From contig NZ_JAQAGY010000029.1 in assembly GCF_027533645.1 (NCBI RefSeq), positions 1-64,000 on the forward strand: a stretch of 64,000 bases of DNA. The letters run 5' to 3'. Shown piece after piece: positions 35,346 to 44,500 of the stretch; the first letter of the stretch is position 1, and each line of letters begins with the position of its first letter. The stretch comes from Paenibacillus caseinilyticus. GTDB taxonomy: Bacteria > Bacillota > Bacilli > Paenibacillales > NBRC-103111. The notes beneath the pieces are model-generated. The model did not search any database and was not told where the DNA came from. It was given only the letters and a program-made list of their open reading frames with translations. Position numbers and translations under genes: made by a program.

Positions 35346-36347
35346 TCAAGACACGCCCTCTTCCCGGAGCAGCGGCAGGGTGATGCAGTGAATACCGCCG
35401 CCCATCTTGAAGATCTCGGAAGCGTCGACGGGGATGACGTCGATCCCGTTCTTGGACAGCAGCTCTATCGTGCGGGGAGCCGAAGAGGAGAACAGCACCC
35501 TGCCGGGGGCAACTGCCAGCGCATTGACCGTCAGCGGAGGATCTTCGGGGTCGACGGCAAGCAGGGTGATCCCCTTGTCTTGAAGCACCTTCAAGAACCA
35601 ATGGGGGAGCAGCCGGGGATTCACCAGCGCTTTGTCGGTGTCGAGCATCAGGAAGGCTTCATCCAGATGGATCTTATCCGATGGCATATCAAGGGTATAC
35701 AGCTCGATCTCCTGAATTTTCAGCAGATTCCGCAGCTGTGCGATCCCCTCGTCGTTCACCCGCTCGGACCGGCCGATGACGGCGGTCCGCCGGTCGAGCA
35801 TGGCGAAGCTGCCGCCCTCGGCATAGCCGTGTCCGTGAATCGCGCCGAGGATGGGTATTCCGATCCGGCCGAAGGTCGCCTGCGCCATGCGGGTCTCTCC
35901 CTGACGCAGGTCGAGCGCGAAGCGGGAGAGGACGACCCCGCCCGGCAGCACCATGCCGAGATCCCGGGTGAACATCCGGTCGGGCCACAGGCCCGCGGCC
36001 GGCGGATCAAGCAGCAGCACCTCCGCTCCCGCATCCCGCAGAGCTTGGGCGATACCATCATGCTGCGCCTGCAGCAGGCCGAGGTCGGGCGGCGCCTGCC
36101 CCCGACCTCGGCTCTGGCTGCGGCCGTGCACATGACGCAAGCGAAGCGCGCCGGCCTCCACCTCGTACTGGTCCTGTGGAATGGCCAGCACCTCGTCCCC
36201 AGGACGGTGCATCAGCACCTGTCGGATAAGGCCGACAGGACAGAGCACCCCCCAGGGTTGTCCCCAGATTGCCTTCTGCAACTCTTGGTCAGAGGCCGGT
36301 TCCATGGTGAACCGGTCAGACAAGAACCGGTCCTTATCCTCCTTCAT
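35346..36347 (-). CDS. Amidinotransferase / dimethylargininase superfamily protein
   Basis: 333 residues of the guanidine-modifying alpha/beta propeller fold. Conserved sites visible: FTRDLGMVLPGG (Asp, about 121-132), GHGYAEGGSF (His-x3-Glu-Gly-Gly, about 165-175), KIHLDEAFLM (His, about 224) and the nucleophile Cys in GGGIHCITLP near the C-terminus (about 322). Members hydrolyse or transfer the amidino group of arginine, methylarginine or related guanidines; the substrate here is not set by the sequence. Start: ATG with GGAGGGGG 8 nt upstream; an in-frame extension of 54 codons has no ribosome site. It stands alone between the VOC remnant and the orphan kinase. Confidence 0.82.
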   Translation of the reverse strand: MKEDKDRFLSDRFTMEPASDQELQKAIWGQPWGVLCPVGLIRQVLMHRPGDEVLAIPQDQYEVEAGALRLRHVHGRSQSRGRGQAPPDLGLLQAQHDGIAQALRDAGAEVLLLDPPAAGLWPDRMFTRDLGMVLPGGVVLSRFALDLRQGETRMAQATFGRIGIPILGAIHGHGYAEGGSFAMLDRRTAVIGRSERVNDEGIAQLRNLLKIQEIELYTLDMPSDKIHLDEAFLMLDTDKALVNPRLLPHWFLKVLQDKGITLLAVDPEDPPLTVNALAVAPGRVLFSSSAPRTIELLSKNGIDVIPVDASEIFKMGGGIHCITLPLLREEGVS

Positions 36348-36586
36348 ACAGATCCCCCTCCTCCGGATACGTTCAACACCGCAGCCCTTGGCTCCAGGTA
36401 TGTGCCCAGTGTTCCCTGGACTTCCCGGGTTTATGTCAGGCTTCCGAAGGGAAGACAGCAACGACCAAATAGCCGCCAGAAACCGGGCGGCATCCGTAGG
36501 TCTCTCCATCCGAAACGGGAGAGAAGCTGTGGACGCTGCCGGTCTGGCGGCTATTTGTTGGGGGAGAGGACGACAGGAAGGGGTCT

Positions 36587-38338
36587 CTACTGTCCCGGAA
36601 TCCGGACATGGAACTCGATGCAGCCGTCTTCTATCTTGACTTTGATGCTGCCTTTGTAACTCTCGACAATCCCCTTAATAATCGACAGCCCGAGACCGTG
36701 ATGCTCGCCTTCCTTCGTGGAGAAGCCCGGCTTGAAGAGTTCTTCCGTTGCTTCGGGGGAAGGAGGCTGCAGGCAAGGATTCTTCACCTTAATATGGAAG
36801 TCCCCGTTCTCTACCCATCCCGTAAGATGAACCTCCCGTTCCTCAACAGGGAGCTTCTCCACCTCATCGAAGGCATTATCGACGAGATTGCCGATGACCT
36901 TGACCATGTCGACGGACTTCAAGGCATTGAGCGGCAGCCTGCAGAGATTCTGAAAATCGTGCTGGAAGCGGATCCTTCTGGAGATGGAAGCAGCGACCTT
37001 GGCTTGAACCTGGGAAGCGATAACCGGATGATTGATCTGGATAATATCGCTGATTTCGACGATTTCCTGGACGAACTGCTTCGTATACTTTTTCACTTCT
37101 TCATACTTCCCAAGCTGAACCATCGTGTGGATCGTCTGTACGTGATTGAGAAAGTCGTGACGCTGGCCGCGCACGGTGGTGAACATCCGCGAAATATCCT
37201 CGATATACTGGTCCTGCGTGAGCTGGACCGCAGACTCCTTGGCCCGGCGCGTGTAGATCACATAGAGATAGATGATGATTAAGGCCATCAGCGTAGCCAG
37301 GATAATCAGGTAGAAAGCATTACGGGCTTGCCTGTCGAGATGCGTCTGGATCGATTGATAGTCGGACACGACGCCGATGACGTAAGGGAGTTCCTGTCCG
37401 CCGATATCCTTGCCCGAGGGAACCGGAATGAAGCTCTTGATGACCTTGCATCCGGCGCTCTCTCCGCTGTAGGTGATCGTCCGGTCCTCCGCGATGGCTT
37501 GACGCACACTAGCGACATCACGGGAGTCCGGGTAGGCATAGGTTCCGAAATAGATGTCCCGGTTGCTGAGGGAGACGAACTTCGTCCCGTCGTTGTGCTT
37601 GAATTCAGGCGCTTTCTCCCCGAACAGCTTCGGATTGAAGCCGGTAATCTCCAGGATGGTGCTGTCTTTCTTCAGCGTACGCTGCACGATCTCCTCGTAC
37701 CCGACGAGATTCTGGAACTCTCGGATCTGCCGGTCGTGCACATAAGGATTGATCATGTAGTTCGTACTGCCGTCATAATAATAGCCCCACTTGTCGATCG
37801 AGCCCGGATTGGAGGCGGAGTACTCCAGAGGGCCCGCCCAGTAGTTCTTGAGCTTCTGGCCCTCCGGGATGGACACGGGCTGGAGCTGGAAGAGCTGCTT
37901 CATCGCCGTGTACCAGAAGCCCCACTTCTTGGCGCTGATGCCGATTTCCTTGGGGTCCGTCGAACGGACGCCTACGATATCCTTCTCGGTGCGGCGGAAT
38001 AGCGTAATGTGGGAGATGCCGAGATCCTGACTGAGCGCGACGAGCTGTTCATTGGTCACATTCTCGTAATTCGGATCCAGGGAGCGCTGAATCGCCATAG
38101 CGGCGATCCGCAGGTCCGCCCCGATGAGTTCCTCGACATACCGGACCGAGAGATGATACTGGGAGATGGAATCCGTAAGGTCGACGGCGACCATCTCGGA
38201 CTCTTTCTGGAAGGTGTCCTCCAGCCGCTCCTGTGTAACCTGGTAGAATACAAAATTATTCAAAAGAATGGTGGAGAAAAAAACCACCACGAAAATGACG
38301 ATAAATTTGGATCTGTTGAACCATTCCGCACGTAGCAT
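36587..38338 (-). CDS. Orphan sensor histidine kinase with Spo0B-like dimerisation domain (CitA/DcuS-like)
   Basis: 583 residues. N-terminal TM (about 12-32), large extracytoplasmic sensor (about 33-335, PAS/Cache-like), second TM (about 340-362), then a Spo0B-type helical domain with the phosphoacceptor in RGQRHDFLNHVQT (about 395), the N box NLVDNAFDEVE, and a C-terminal ATPase with GLGLSIIKGIVE. The architecture is that of carboxylate or peptide sensors such as CitA, DcuS and YufL. No response regulator gene is adjacent, which is unusual for this family. The chosen ATG has GGGGTGG 5 nt upstream; a TTG 24 nt earlier is an alternative. Confidence 0.85.
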   Translation of the reverse strand: MLRAEWFNRSKFIVIFVVVFFSTILLNNFVFYQVTQERLEDTFQKESEMVAVDLTDSISQYHLSVRYVEELIGADLRIAAMAIQRSLDPNYENVTNEQLVALSQDLGISHITLFRRTEKDIVGVRSTDPKEIGISAKKWGFWYTAMKQLFQLQPVSIPEGQKLKNYWAGPLEYSASNPGSIDKWGYYYDGSTNYMINPYVHDRQIREFQNLVGYEEIVQRTLKKDSTILEITGFNPKLFGEKAPEFKHNDGTKFVSLSNRDIYFGTYAYPDSRDVASVRQAIAEDRTITYSGESAGCKVIKSFIPVPSGKDIGGQELPYVIGVVSDYQSIQTHLDRQARNAFYLIILATLMALIIIYLYVIYTRRAKESAVQLTQDQYIEDISRMFTTVRGQRHDFLNHVQTIHTMVQLGKYEEVKKYTKQFVQEIVEISDIIQINHPVIASQVQAKVAASISRRIRFQHDFQNLCRLPLNALKSVDMVKVIGNLVDNAFDEVEKLPVEEREVHLTGWVENGDFHIKVKNPCLQPPSPEATEELFKPGFSTKEGEHHGLGLSIIKGIVESYKGSIKVKIEDGCIEFHVRIPGQ

Positions 38339-38562
38339 GGCGGCCACCCCGATTATAGGCAAAGTTCCTTATATTATAGCATATTTCGACAAACAGACGG
38401 AATGGGCCTATGGGCATCGATTGTAAACCGGGATGGGCTCAAGAAGGGTAACGAAGGCCTGAGGGAAGAAGCCGCCCTGACAGGCAGGAACAAATTATTG
38501 CTCGTATTATGATATATATTGTCATTATTCGGGTCTAGTCCCAAAAAAAGAGACCGTGGTAC

Positions 38563-38740
38563 ATGCAAACTTTATCGAATCCGCCCGCCACCCTCAGGAA
38601 GAGCTTGAAGCTGCGGCATATTGTCATTCTCGGGCTCGAAAAGCCGGCAGATCAAGGATGTGCAGCAAGTCTCGTTTGCGGTACACTGGAACAATAGAAA
38701 GCGGATTCAAGAGGCCGTGGAAGCAGGGCTGAACGCCTGA
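38563..38740 (+). pseudogene. Internally deleted amino-acid permease remnant
   Basis: The frame from ATG 38563 reads MQTLSNPPATLRKSLKLRHI and then VILGLEKPADQ, resembling the cytoplasmic N-terminus and first helix of APC-type (GabP/YbxG-like) permeases. Within about 95 nt, text in another frame reads QVSFAVHWNNRKRIQEAVEAG and runs to a TGA at 38740, resembling a permease C-terminal tail. Some 400 codons between would be missing. It lies just ahead of rpoN and near a decayed aminotransferase gene, suggesting a collapsed GABA or amino-acid catabolic locus. The permease match is modest. Confidence 0.45.
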
Positions 38741-38767
38741 AGGCAGACGAAGAGGGAGGAAATGCGC

Positions 38768-40084
38768 ATGTACAAGGGACTGAGCCAGACGATGGCTATC
38801 CAGATGAAACCCGTCCTGACAGCGGAACTCCAGCAGTCAGTGTATATCCTGCAGCTGACCGGCACCGAGCTGCTGTCGTATCTGCAGGAGCAGGCACTGG
38901 AGAATCCGCTGCTGGAGCTGGAATGGGGCAGCGGTTCCTTGGGCCGCGCCGGCCGCAGGGGCTTCTCCCGCGCAGGCGTCTCCGAGGCGGAGGACCGGCT
39001 CGGCCGGCTGCCCGCCCGCGGCGAGACGCTGGAGCAGTCGCTGCTGAGCCAGCTGCGGATCGCGGGCCTGCCTGCAGGGCTGTACCATGCGGCTGCCTTC
39101 CTCGTCGGCTCGCTGGACGATGCGGGTTACCTGCTCCACCCGCTGGAGGATCTGGCGGCCTGCAGCGGCACCGATGTGCGGCGGATGGAGGCAGCGCTGC
39201 GTGAGGTGCAGCGGCTCGAGCCCGCCGGTATCGGGGCGCGCGGGCTCCGCGAGTGTCTTGAGCTGCAGGCGCTTCGCGACCCGCAGGCGCCGGCCGGCAC
39301 ACGGGAGGCGCTCAGCGAGGAAGGCTTCCCGCTCGTCGCCCGCGGCCGCTGGGAGGAGCTCGGCCGCCGGCTCGGCCTGGCGCCGGACGCCGTGCGGGAG
39401 CTTGCGCGCTATGTGCGCGGGCTGGCGCCCCGGCCGGGCGGCACCCACCCGGGCGAGCCGGCGCATTACGTCGTGCCGGACGCCGAAGTCCGCTTGGAGC
39501 AGGGGGAGCTGCTCATCCGCTGGAATGCGGAGGTGACGCCCCGGCTCACGCTGCAGGAGGGCTGCGAGCAGCTCGCCGGGGCAGACCGGGAGGCGGCAGC
39601 CTACCTGATGAGCAAGCGCAAGGGCGCCGACTGGCTGCTGCGCGCGCTGGAGCAGCGCAGCCGGACACTGAAGCGCGTGATCGCGGCAGTCTTCGAGGCG
39701 CAGCCGGACTTCTGGGTGCAGGGCATGCGCGGTCTGAGGCCGATGAACCTGCAGACGATCGCGGAGAAGCTCGGGCTGCACGAGTCCACGATCTCCCGGG
39801 CGGTCAGCGGCAAGTATGTGCGCACATGCCATGGCACGTTCGAGCTCAGGGCGTTCTTCGCCGCCGTGCCGCTCGGGGAGGACGGCGAGGGAGCCTCGAG
39901 CCCTGAGGTCAAATCCGTCATCGCGGAGCTTGTCGCCTCTGAGAACAAGGGCAAGCCGTACTCCGACGAGAAGCTGGCGCAGGAGCTGGCGAAGCGGGGG
40001 CTTCAGGTAGCACGCCGGACGGTAGCCAAGTACAGGGAAGAGCTGCACATTCTCTCTTCCTCTCTGCGCCGACGCGTGCTGTAA
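38768..40084 (+). CDS. rpoN: RNA polymerase sigma-54 factor (RpoN/SigL)
   Basis: 438 residues. Region I is Gln/Leu-rich (SQTMAIQMKPVLTAELQQSVYILQLTGTELLSYL, about 5-45). The core-binding region is followed by a helix-turn-helix (LQTIAEKLGLHESTISRAVSGKYV, about 335-360) and the RpoN box ARRTVAKYREEL near the end (about 415-426). It recognises -24/-12 promoters and needs an AAA+ activator; no activator gene is in this window. Start: ATG 38768 with GAGGGAGG 9 nt upstream; an ATG 6 nt earlier is too close to it. The gene is much more GC-rich than its neighbours. In Bacillus, SigL controls amino-acid catabolism, matching the decayed genes on both sides. Confidence 0.93.
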   Translation: MYKGLSQTMAIQMKPVLTAELQQSVYILQLTGTELLSYLQEQALENPLLELEWGSGSLGRAGRRGFSRAGVSEAEDRLGRLPARGETLEQSLLSQLRIAGLPAGLYHAAAFLVGSLDDAGYLLHPLEDLAACSGTDVRRMEAALREVQRLEPAGIGARGLRECLELQALRDPQAPAGTREALSEEGFPLVARGRWEELGRRLGLAPDAVRELARYVRGLAPRPGGTHPGEPAHYVVPDAEVRLEQGELLIRWNAEVTPRLTLQEGCEQLAGADREAAAYLMSKRKGADWLLRALEQRSRTLKRVIAAVFEAQPDFWVQGMRGLRPMNLQTIAEKLGLHESTISRAVSGKYVRTCHGTFELRAFFAAVPLGEDGEGASSPEVKSVIAELVASENKGKPYSDEKLAQELAKRGLQVARRTVAKYREELHILSSSLRRRVL

Positions 40085-40099
40085 GCAGATGCTGCATCT

Positions 40100-40495
40100 C
40101 CGGGGATGTGCCGAAGGGTGTGGGGAACCATACGCTGATCTTTACGCAGTGGGTAAATAGATTCATACGATGCTTTCTATGTCCGCTGCACAAGCCGGCT
40201 GCGATGACGGGGGAGTATGCGGCGTTTTGTTTGAAACCGAACGAAGGCTTCCAGTACACTGGGGTGGCAGCGGAAGAACTGGCGGCTGTGATTATGGAGC
40301 CGATGCAGGGCGAGGGCGGATTCATTATGCCGCCGAAGCCGTTCGTGCAAGCTGCAGCAGGACATGCCGCACCTCGCCGACATCCGCGGACTCGGCGCGA
40401 TGCGCGCGCGGTGCAGTTCGCCGATTTCGGCTACTGGGAATCCAGCGAAAGGGCTGGTCGCCGCAGTCACTAAGGCAGCTTACGATAGGAGTCTG
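40100..40495 (+). pseudogene. Decayed 4-aminobutyrate aminotransferase (GabT-like)
   Basis: Pieces in two frames: VPKGVGNHTLIF, then EELAAVIMEPMQGEGGFIMP (the typical EPVQGEGGF motif of class III aminotransferases), and in another frame MPHLADIRGLGAMRARCS and AKGLVAAVTKAAYDRSLI, matching the C-terminal GabT region (VRGLGAM...). The PLP-lysine region and most of the enzyme are missing, so it is non-functional. It lies directly upstream of the aldehyde dehydrogenase gene, as gabT does with gabD in intact loci. Confidence 0.7.
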
Positions 40496-40502
40496 ATACC
40501 AG

Positions 40503-41927
40503 ATGAAAAAACAGTTATGGATCGGCGGGCAGTGGAAAGAAGCCCGCTCTTATATGGAACTGCGTTCGCCGCATACCGGGGAACGAATTGCCGAAGTAGG
40601 GCAGGCGGAGGAGGCGGATGTGGAGGAAGCGATCGCCGCCGCACAAGCGGCCGGCAGCGCGATGCGCAGCCTGCCCGCCCATGAGCGGGCGCGCATTCTA
40701 GAGAAGACCGCCTCGCTGATGGAGCAGCGGGCGGAGGAGCTGGCGGGGCTGCTGGCCCGGGAAGCCTCGAAGCCGTTGAAGGCCGGACGCGCGGAGATCG
40801 CCCGCACCGTGCAGACATACAAGTTCGCCGCCGAGGAGGCGAAGCGGATTCACGGCGAGACGGTGCCGGTCGATGCTGCGCCTGGCGGGGAAGGGCGCCT
40901 CGCGTTCACGGTGCGCCGGCCGGTCGGGGTCGTCGGGGCGATCACCCCGTTCAACTTTCCGTTCAACCTCGTCGCGCACAAGGTCGGCCCGGCCGTGGCT
41001 GCCGGCAACACGGTCGTGCTGAAGCCGGCGGGGCAGACGCCGCTGAGCGCCTTGGCCCTCGCCGCGATCCTGCACGAAGCCGGCCTGCCGGCGGGCGCCT
41101 TGAACGTGATCCCGGGCAAGGGTTCCGTCGTCGGCGAGAAGCTCGTGCGCGACAGCCGCATTGCCGCCATCACGTTCACGGGCAGCCCGGAAGTCGGCAT
41201 CGCGATGAAGAACAAGGCGGGCCTGAAGCGTGTAACGCTGGAGCTCGGCTCGAACGCCGCCGTGATCATTGACGACACGGTGGAGATTACGCAGGCGCTC
41301 ATCGACCGGTGTGTGCTAGGCGCGTTCTCCTATAACGGTCAGGTGTGCATCTCGATCCAGCGAATCTATGTGCACGAGAGCCGCTACGGGGACTTCGCCC
41401 GCCGCTTCGTCGAGGCGGTGGAGCAGCTGGTCATAGGCGATCCGCTCGAGGAGTCGACCGATATCTCGGCGCTCATTGCCCGTAAGGATGTCGAGCGCAT
41501 GGCGTCCTGGGTGGAGGCTGCCGTCTCCGAAGGCGCCAAGGTACTTACCGGGGGCCGCGCGGTCTCGGAGGCGGTCTACCCGCCGACTGTGCTGGCGGAC
41601 GTGGCCGAGACCTCTTCGGTATCGTGCCAGGAGGTGTTCGGGCCGGTGGTGACGCTGTCGTCCTTCGGGGACGTCTCCGAGGCGATCGCCGCGGTCAACC
41701 GTTCGCGATACGGCCTGCAAGCTGGGATCTATTCGTCCAACATCCATACCGCCATGCGGGCGGCGGAGGAGCTGGAAGTCGGCGGCGTGATCATCAATGA
41801 TATCCCCACGTTCCGCGTCGATAACATGCCGTACGGCGGCGTCAAGGAGAGCGGCTTCGGCCGCGAGGGCATCAAGTATGCGGTCGAAGAGATGACCGAG
41901 CTCAAGTTTATCTCTATCAAGCTGTAG
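40503..41927 (+). CDS. NAD(P)-dependent aldehyde dehydrogenase (possibly succinate-semialdehyde dehydrogenase)
   Basis: 474 residues of the ALDH superfamily. TPFNFPFNL (about 140), the Rossmann FTGSPEVG motif (about 220), catalytic Glu in LELGSNAA (about 243), nucleophile Cys in YNGQVCISIQR (about 280) and the C-terminal GVKESGFGREG loop are all present. It oxidises an aldehyde to the acid; the GabT remnant just upstream suggests succinic semialdehyde, but the GSNAA variant is also common in lactaldehyde- and phosphonoacetaldehyde-type enzymes. A modest AGGAG lies 11 nt upstream. The gene is intact although its partner is not. Confidence 0.88.
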   Translation: MKKQLWIGGQWKEARSYMELRSPHTGERIAEVGQAEEADVEEAIAAAQAAGSAMRSLPAHERARILEKTASLMEQRAEELAGLLAREASKPLKAGRAEIARTVQTYKFAAEEAKRIHGETVPVDAAPGGEGRLAFTVRRPVGVVGAITPFNFPFNLVAHKVGPAVAAGNTVVLKPAGQTPLSALALAAILHEAGLPAGALNVIPGKGSVVGEKLVRDSRIAAITFTGSPEVGIAMKNKAGLKRVTLELGSNAAVIIDDTVEITQALIDRCVLGAFSYNGQVCISIQRIYVHESRYGDFARRFVEAVEQLVIGDPLEESTDISALIARKDVERMASWVEAAVSEGAKVLTGGRAVSEAVYPPTVLADVAETSSVSCQEVFGPVVTLSSFGDVSEAIAAVNRSRYGLQAGIYSSNIHTAMRAAEELEVGGVIINDIPTFRVDNMPYGGVKESGFGREGIKYAVEEMTELKFISIKL

Positions 41928-41947
41928 CCGGGGCTGCAGCGTACGGC

Positions 41948-41985
41948 AAACCGCCTCTTTTTTTCCGGAAGAGGCGGTTTCTTTG
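41948..41985 (+). terminator. Terminator of the aldehyde dehydrogenase gene
   Basis: 12-bp stem AAACCGCCTCTT/AAGAGGCGGTTT (41948-41959 with 41969-41980), followed by CTTTGTGT. Confidence 0.8.
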
Positions 41986-42045
41986 TGTATGGAGGAGCAG
42001 AGGGCTGAACCGGCCGGAGCTCCTTTCGTTCGCAGGATGAGCCCT

Positions 42046-42369
42046 TCAGGTATTGAATATATAGGCTTGATAGGCCAGCTCCGACAGCACCAAGGCGCCG
42101 GGGGCGTTCAAGTACCACTTGTAGAACTTGCGCAGCTTCGCGATACGGATCCATTCGCTCCCCCGCAGCCGGTTGAGCAGGACCCGGACGGAGCCCATCG
42201 TCCAGTAGACGCCCCAATTGATCATGGGGAAGTAGAGAACCACGAAGAAGTAGAAGCTGCCCCGGATCTCGCCGAGACCGAAGCGCAGGAGCAGGCAGGG
42301 AATCAGTATGATCAGGAATCGTGCGAATCCATGGGGACGGATCGGTTCATCCAGCGGCCCGCTTGCCAT
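42046..42369 (-). CDS. Small membrane protein of unknown function
   Basis: 107 residues with two or three hydrophobic segments (RFLIILIPCLLLRFGLG, SFYFFVVLYFPMINWGVYW, and a weaker ALVLSELAYQAYIF end). No family is recognised. Start: ATG 42369 with AGGTG about 9 nt upstream; another ATG lies three codons earlier. It diverges from the GH43 gene and shares a 300-nt intergenic region with it. Confidence 0.5.
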   Translation of the reverse strand: MASGPLDEPIRPHGFARFLIILIPCLLLRFGLGEIRGSFYFFVVLYFPMINWGVYWTMGSVRVLLNRLRGSEWIRIAKLRKFYKWYLNAPGALVLSELAYQAYIFNT

Positions 42370-42532
42370 CGTATCCATCACCTCGGCTCCATGAGATGCT
42401 CTTAGTGTAGAGGATGGCGGGAGGCTTTGTCGAGTAAGTTCCTGCGCCCAGCGTGTGGGTGAAGAGTTCAATAATGGCCGCCATCCTGCAAAATGTTCAG
42501 TCAAAGCACAATTGTTCACTAGCCGACTCTGT

Positions 42533-42548
42533 TTGTAAGCACTTACAA
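42533..42548. promoter_or_regulatory. cre/LacI-type operator upstream of the GH43 gene
   Basis: TTGTAAG-CA-CTTACAA is a palindrome of two 7-bp arms, close to the CcpA (cre) consensus and to LacI-family sites. It is 125 nt ahead of the glycosidase start. Catabolite control of a polysaccharide enzyme would be expected; which regulator binds is not known. Confidence 0.6.
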
Positions 42549-42673
42549 TAAGGGCTGAATCTGATGCAGGGGGTGATGCGAATCCAGAGGAATAGCGGCT
42601 TACGTCGGCCGTCTCTCCGGGCAGTTCCCGCCGGACACGCACGTGCATTCAAACAAAGGAGGCTTGGTGTAAC

Positions 42674-44110
42674 ATGAAACAACGTATAGCTGCAGGTTTT
42701 CTCCGGTCTTTGTGCTTTGTGCTGATGCTGACCCTGATGCCGTATTCCGCCGGAGCGGCACCCGTGACAATCGGCAGCGGCCCCGTTTGGTACGACACCA
42801 CGGGAGGAACGATTCAGGCGCACGGAGGGGGAGTCATCAAGGTAGGCTCCACCTACTACTGGATCGGAGAAGACAAGATCCATAACTCGGCTTCCTTCAA
42901 GAATGTCGTATGCTACTCGTCCAGCGACCTCAAGAATTGGAAGTGGGTGGGCTACCCGCTGCAGCCGGCCTCCGATCCCGAATTGGCGAGTTCGAAGGTG
43001 GAACGGCCGAAGGTCATCTACAACGCGTCGACGGGCAAATACGTCATGTGGATGCACTATGAGAATGCTGCCGATTATTCGCTCGGCCGGGTGGCTGTCG
43101 CTTCTTCCTCATCGGTCTGCGGCAAATACACCTACCACGGCAGCTTCCGCCCCCTCGGGTATGAATCCCGGGATATGACGGTGTTCAAGGATGACGACGG
43201 GAGCGCCTATCTTTTGTCCGCCTCGAACTCCGGCGGCGGGGCGAACGATTCGCTGGCTTCGTTCAAGCTGACAGGCGATTACCTGAACGTCGCCTCGTTC
43301 CAAGGCTGGGTGTTCCAGAACGGGCACCGGGAAGCGCCTGCCGTCGCCAAGCAGGGGGGCAAATACTTCCTGATCACCTCCGGCGCTTCGGGCTGGTATC
43401 CGAACCAAGCCATGTATGCGACCGCTTCGTCCATGGCGGGACCGTGGTCCGCCTTGGCGCCGCTCGGCAATACGTCGACGTTCTATTCGCAGTCGACGTT
43501 CATTCTGCCGGTGCAGGGCAGCTCGGCGACGTCCTATATCTACATGGGCGACCGCTGGAACCCGGGCCAGCTGGGTGACTCGCGCTATGTGTGGCTGCCG
43601 CTGACATTGAATGGCGCGGCAGGGACCGCCTCCATGGATTGGCAGAGCTCCTGGACCATTGACGCCGTGACAGGTACGGTGGCCGCTCCGTCGATGACCA
43701 ACCATGCGCAGGGCAAGGTGGCAACCGCAAGCTCAACTGCATCGGGATTCGCGCCATCCCGCGTGAACGACGGCAGCTACCAGAGCGAGTGGAAGGCCGC
43801 TTCCGCCTCCTGGCCTGCGACTTGGCAGGTCGATCTGGGGGCCGCGAAGACGATCCGCGAGGTCGATATCTCCTGGTTCATGTATAAGGGGTCGGAAGCA
43901 TACCATCAGTACAAGATTGAGTACAGCACGGACGGAACGAACTATACGACGATCGACCGGACATCGAACAAGACGTACGGCTTCACGACGGATGCGGTGA
44001 ACTTTACTGCGCGTTATGTACGGATTGTCCTGGTGAATGCGGTGCTGTGGAACAATCCGAACAACTGGTACACGCCGACTTTGTATGAAGTAAAGCTGCT
44101 CGGGCCCTAA
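42674..44110 (+). CDS. Secreted GH43-like glycosidase with C-terminal CBM32 (F5/8 type C) domain
   Basis: 478 residues. Signal peptide at 1-29 (MKQRIAAGFLRSLCFVLM... ending AGA-AP). A five-bladed propeller domain (about 32-330) shows blade motifs YYWIGED, ERPKVIYN, YVMWMHY, ESRDMTVFKDDDG and EAPAVAKQGGKYFLITSG; the spacing resembles the GH43 exo-beta-1,3-galactanase group. The C-terminal F5/8 type C domain (about 338-478) with WQVDLGAAKTIREV would bind galactose-type sugars. It probably acts outside the cell on arabinogalactan or a similar polymer, with the ABC uptake genes downstream. Confidence 0.8.
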   Translation: MKQRIAAGFLRSLCFVLMLTLMPYSAGAAPVTIGSGPVWYDTTGGTIQAHGGGVIKVGSTYYWIGEDKIHNSASFKNVVCYSSSDLKNWKWVGYPLQPASDPELASSKVERPKVIYNASTGKYVMWMHYENAADYSLGRVAVASSSSVCGKYTYHGSFRPLGYESRDMTVFKDDDGSAYLLSASNSGGGANDSLASFKLTGDYLNVASFQGWVFQNGHREAPAVAKQGGKYFLITSGASGWYPNQAMYATASSMAGPWSALAPLGNTSTFYSQSTFILPVQGSSATSYIYMGDRWNPGQLGDSRYVWLPLTLNGAAGTASMDWQSSWTIDAVTGTVAAPSMTNHAQGKVATASSTASGFAPSRVNDGSYQSEWKAASASWPATWQVDLGAAKTIREVDISWFMYKGSEAYHQYKIEYSTDGTNYTTIDRTSNKTYGFTTDAVNFTARYVRIVLVNAVLWNNPNNWYTPTLYEVKLLGP

Positions 44111-44142
44111 TGGAATACCGGATAATGTGAATACGATACGGA

Positions 44143-44180
44143 AGAGGGATGGCCGACATGGTCATCCCTTCGTTGTTTAT
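44143..44180 (+). terminator. Terminator of the GH43 gene
   Basis: 10-bp stem AGGGATGGCC/GGTCATCCCT (44145-44154 with 44160-44169), then TCGTTGTTT. Confidence 0.7.
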
Positions 44181-44500
44181 AGATGAATGAATTTCATAAT
44201 CCCGAAGTCTTAGGTCACCACAACCACATAGAGATGAATGTCCATCGTCATCGTGGAAAGTCTCGTATCAATCTGGCGTCCGCCGCTCTGGCGCTGACCT
44301 TCACCGCCTCTCATCCCGCTCCATAGAGCCCCAAATCCACATTATTCACCCCCGTACGGTTTGTTCATCCCGCCATTCTCAGCATCGTTCACGCATTCCT
44401 TCATGCTTCACTTTCGCTCATCCGGCCCCCTCCCTATACTAAAGCCATGAGAGCCGATCAGGCCGAATATCATGAAGTGCAAGAAAGGAGTGGATGTATC
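44181..44500 (+). other. Region upstream of the CUT1 transporter operon
   Basis: No gene. A TATACT -10 lies at 44435-44440 with a poor -35 (TTTCGC, 17 bp away), which would suit an activator-dependent promoter such as one used by the AraC/YesN-type regulator downstream. Confidence 0.4.
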
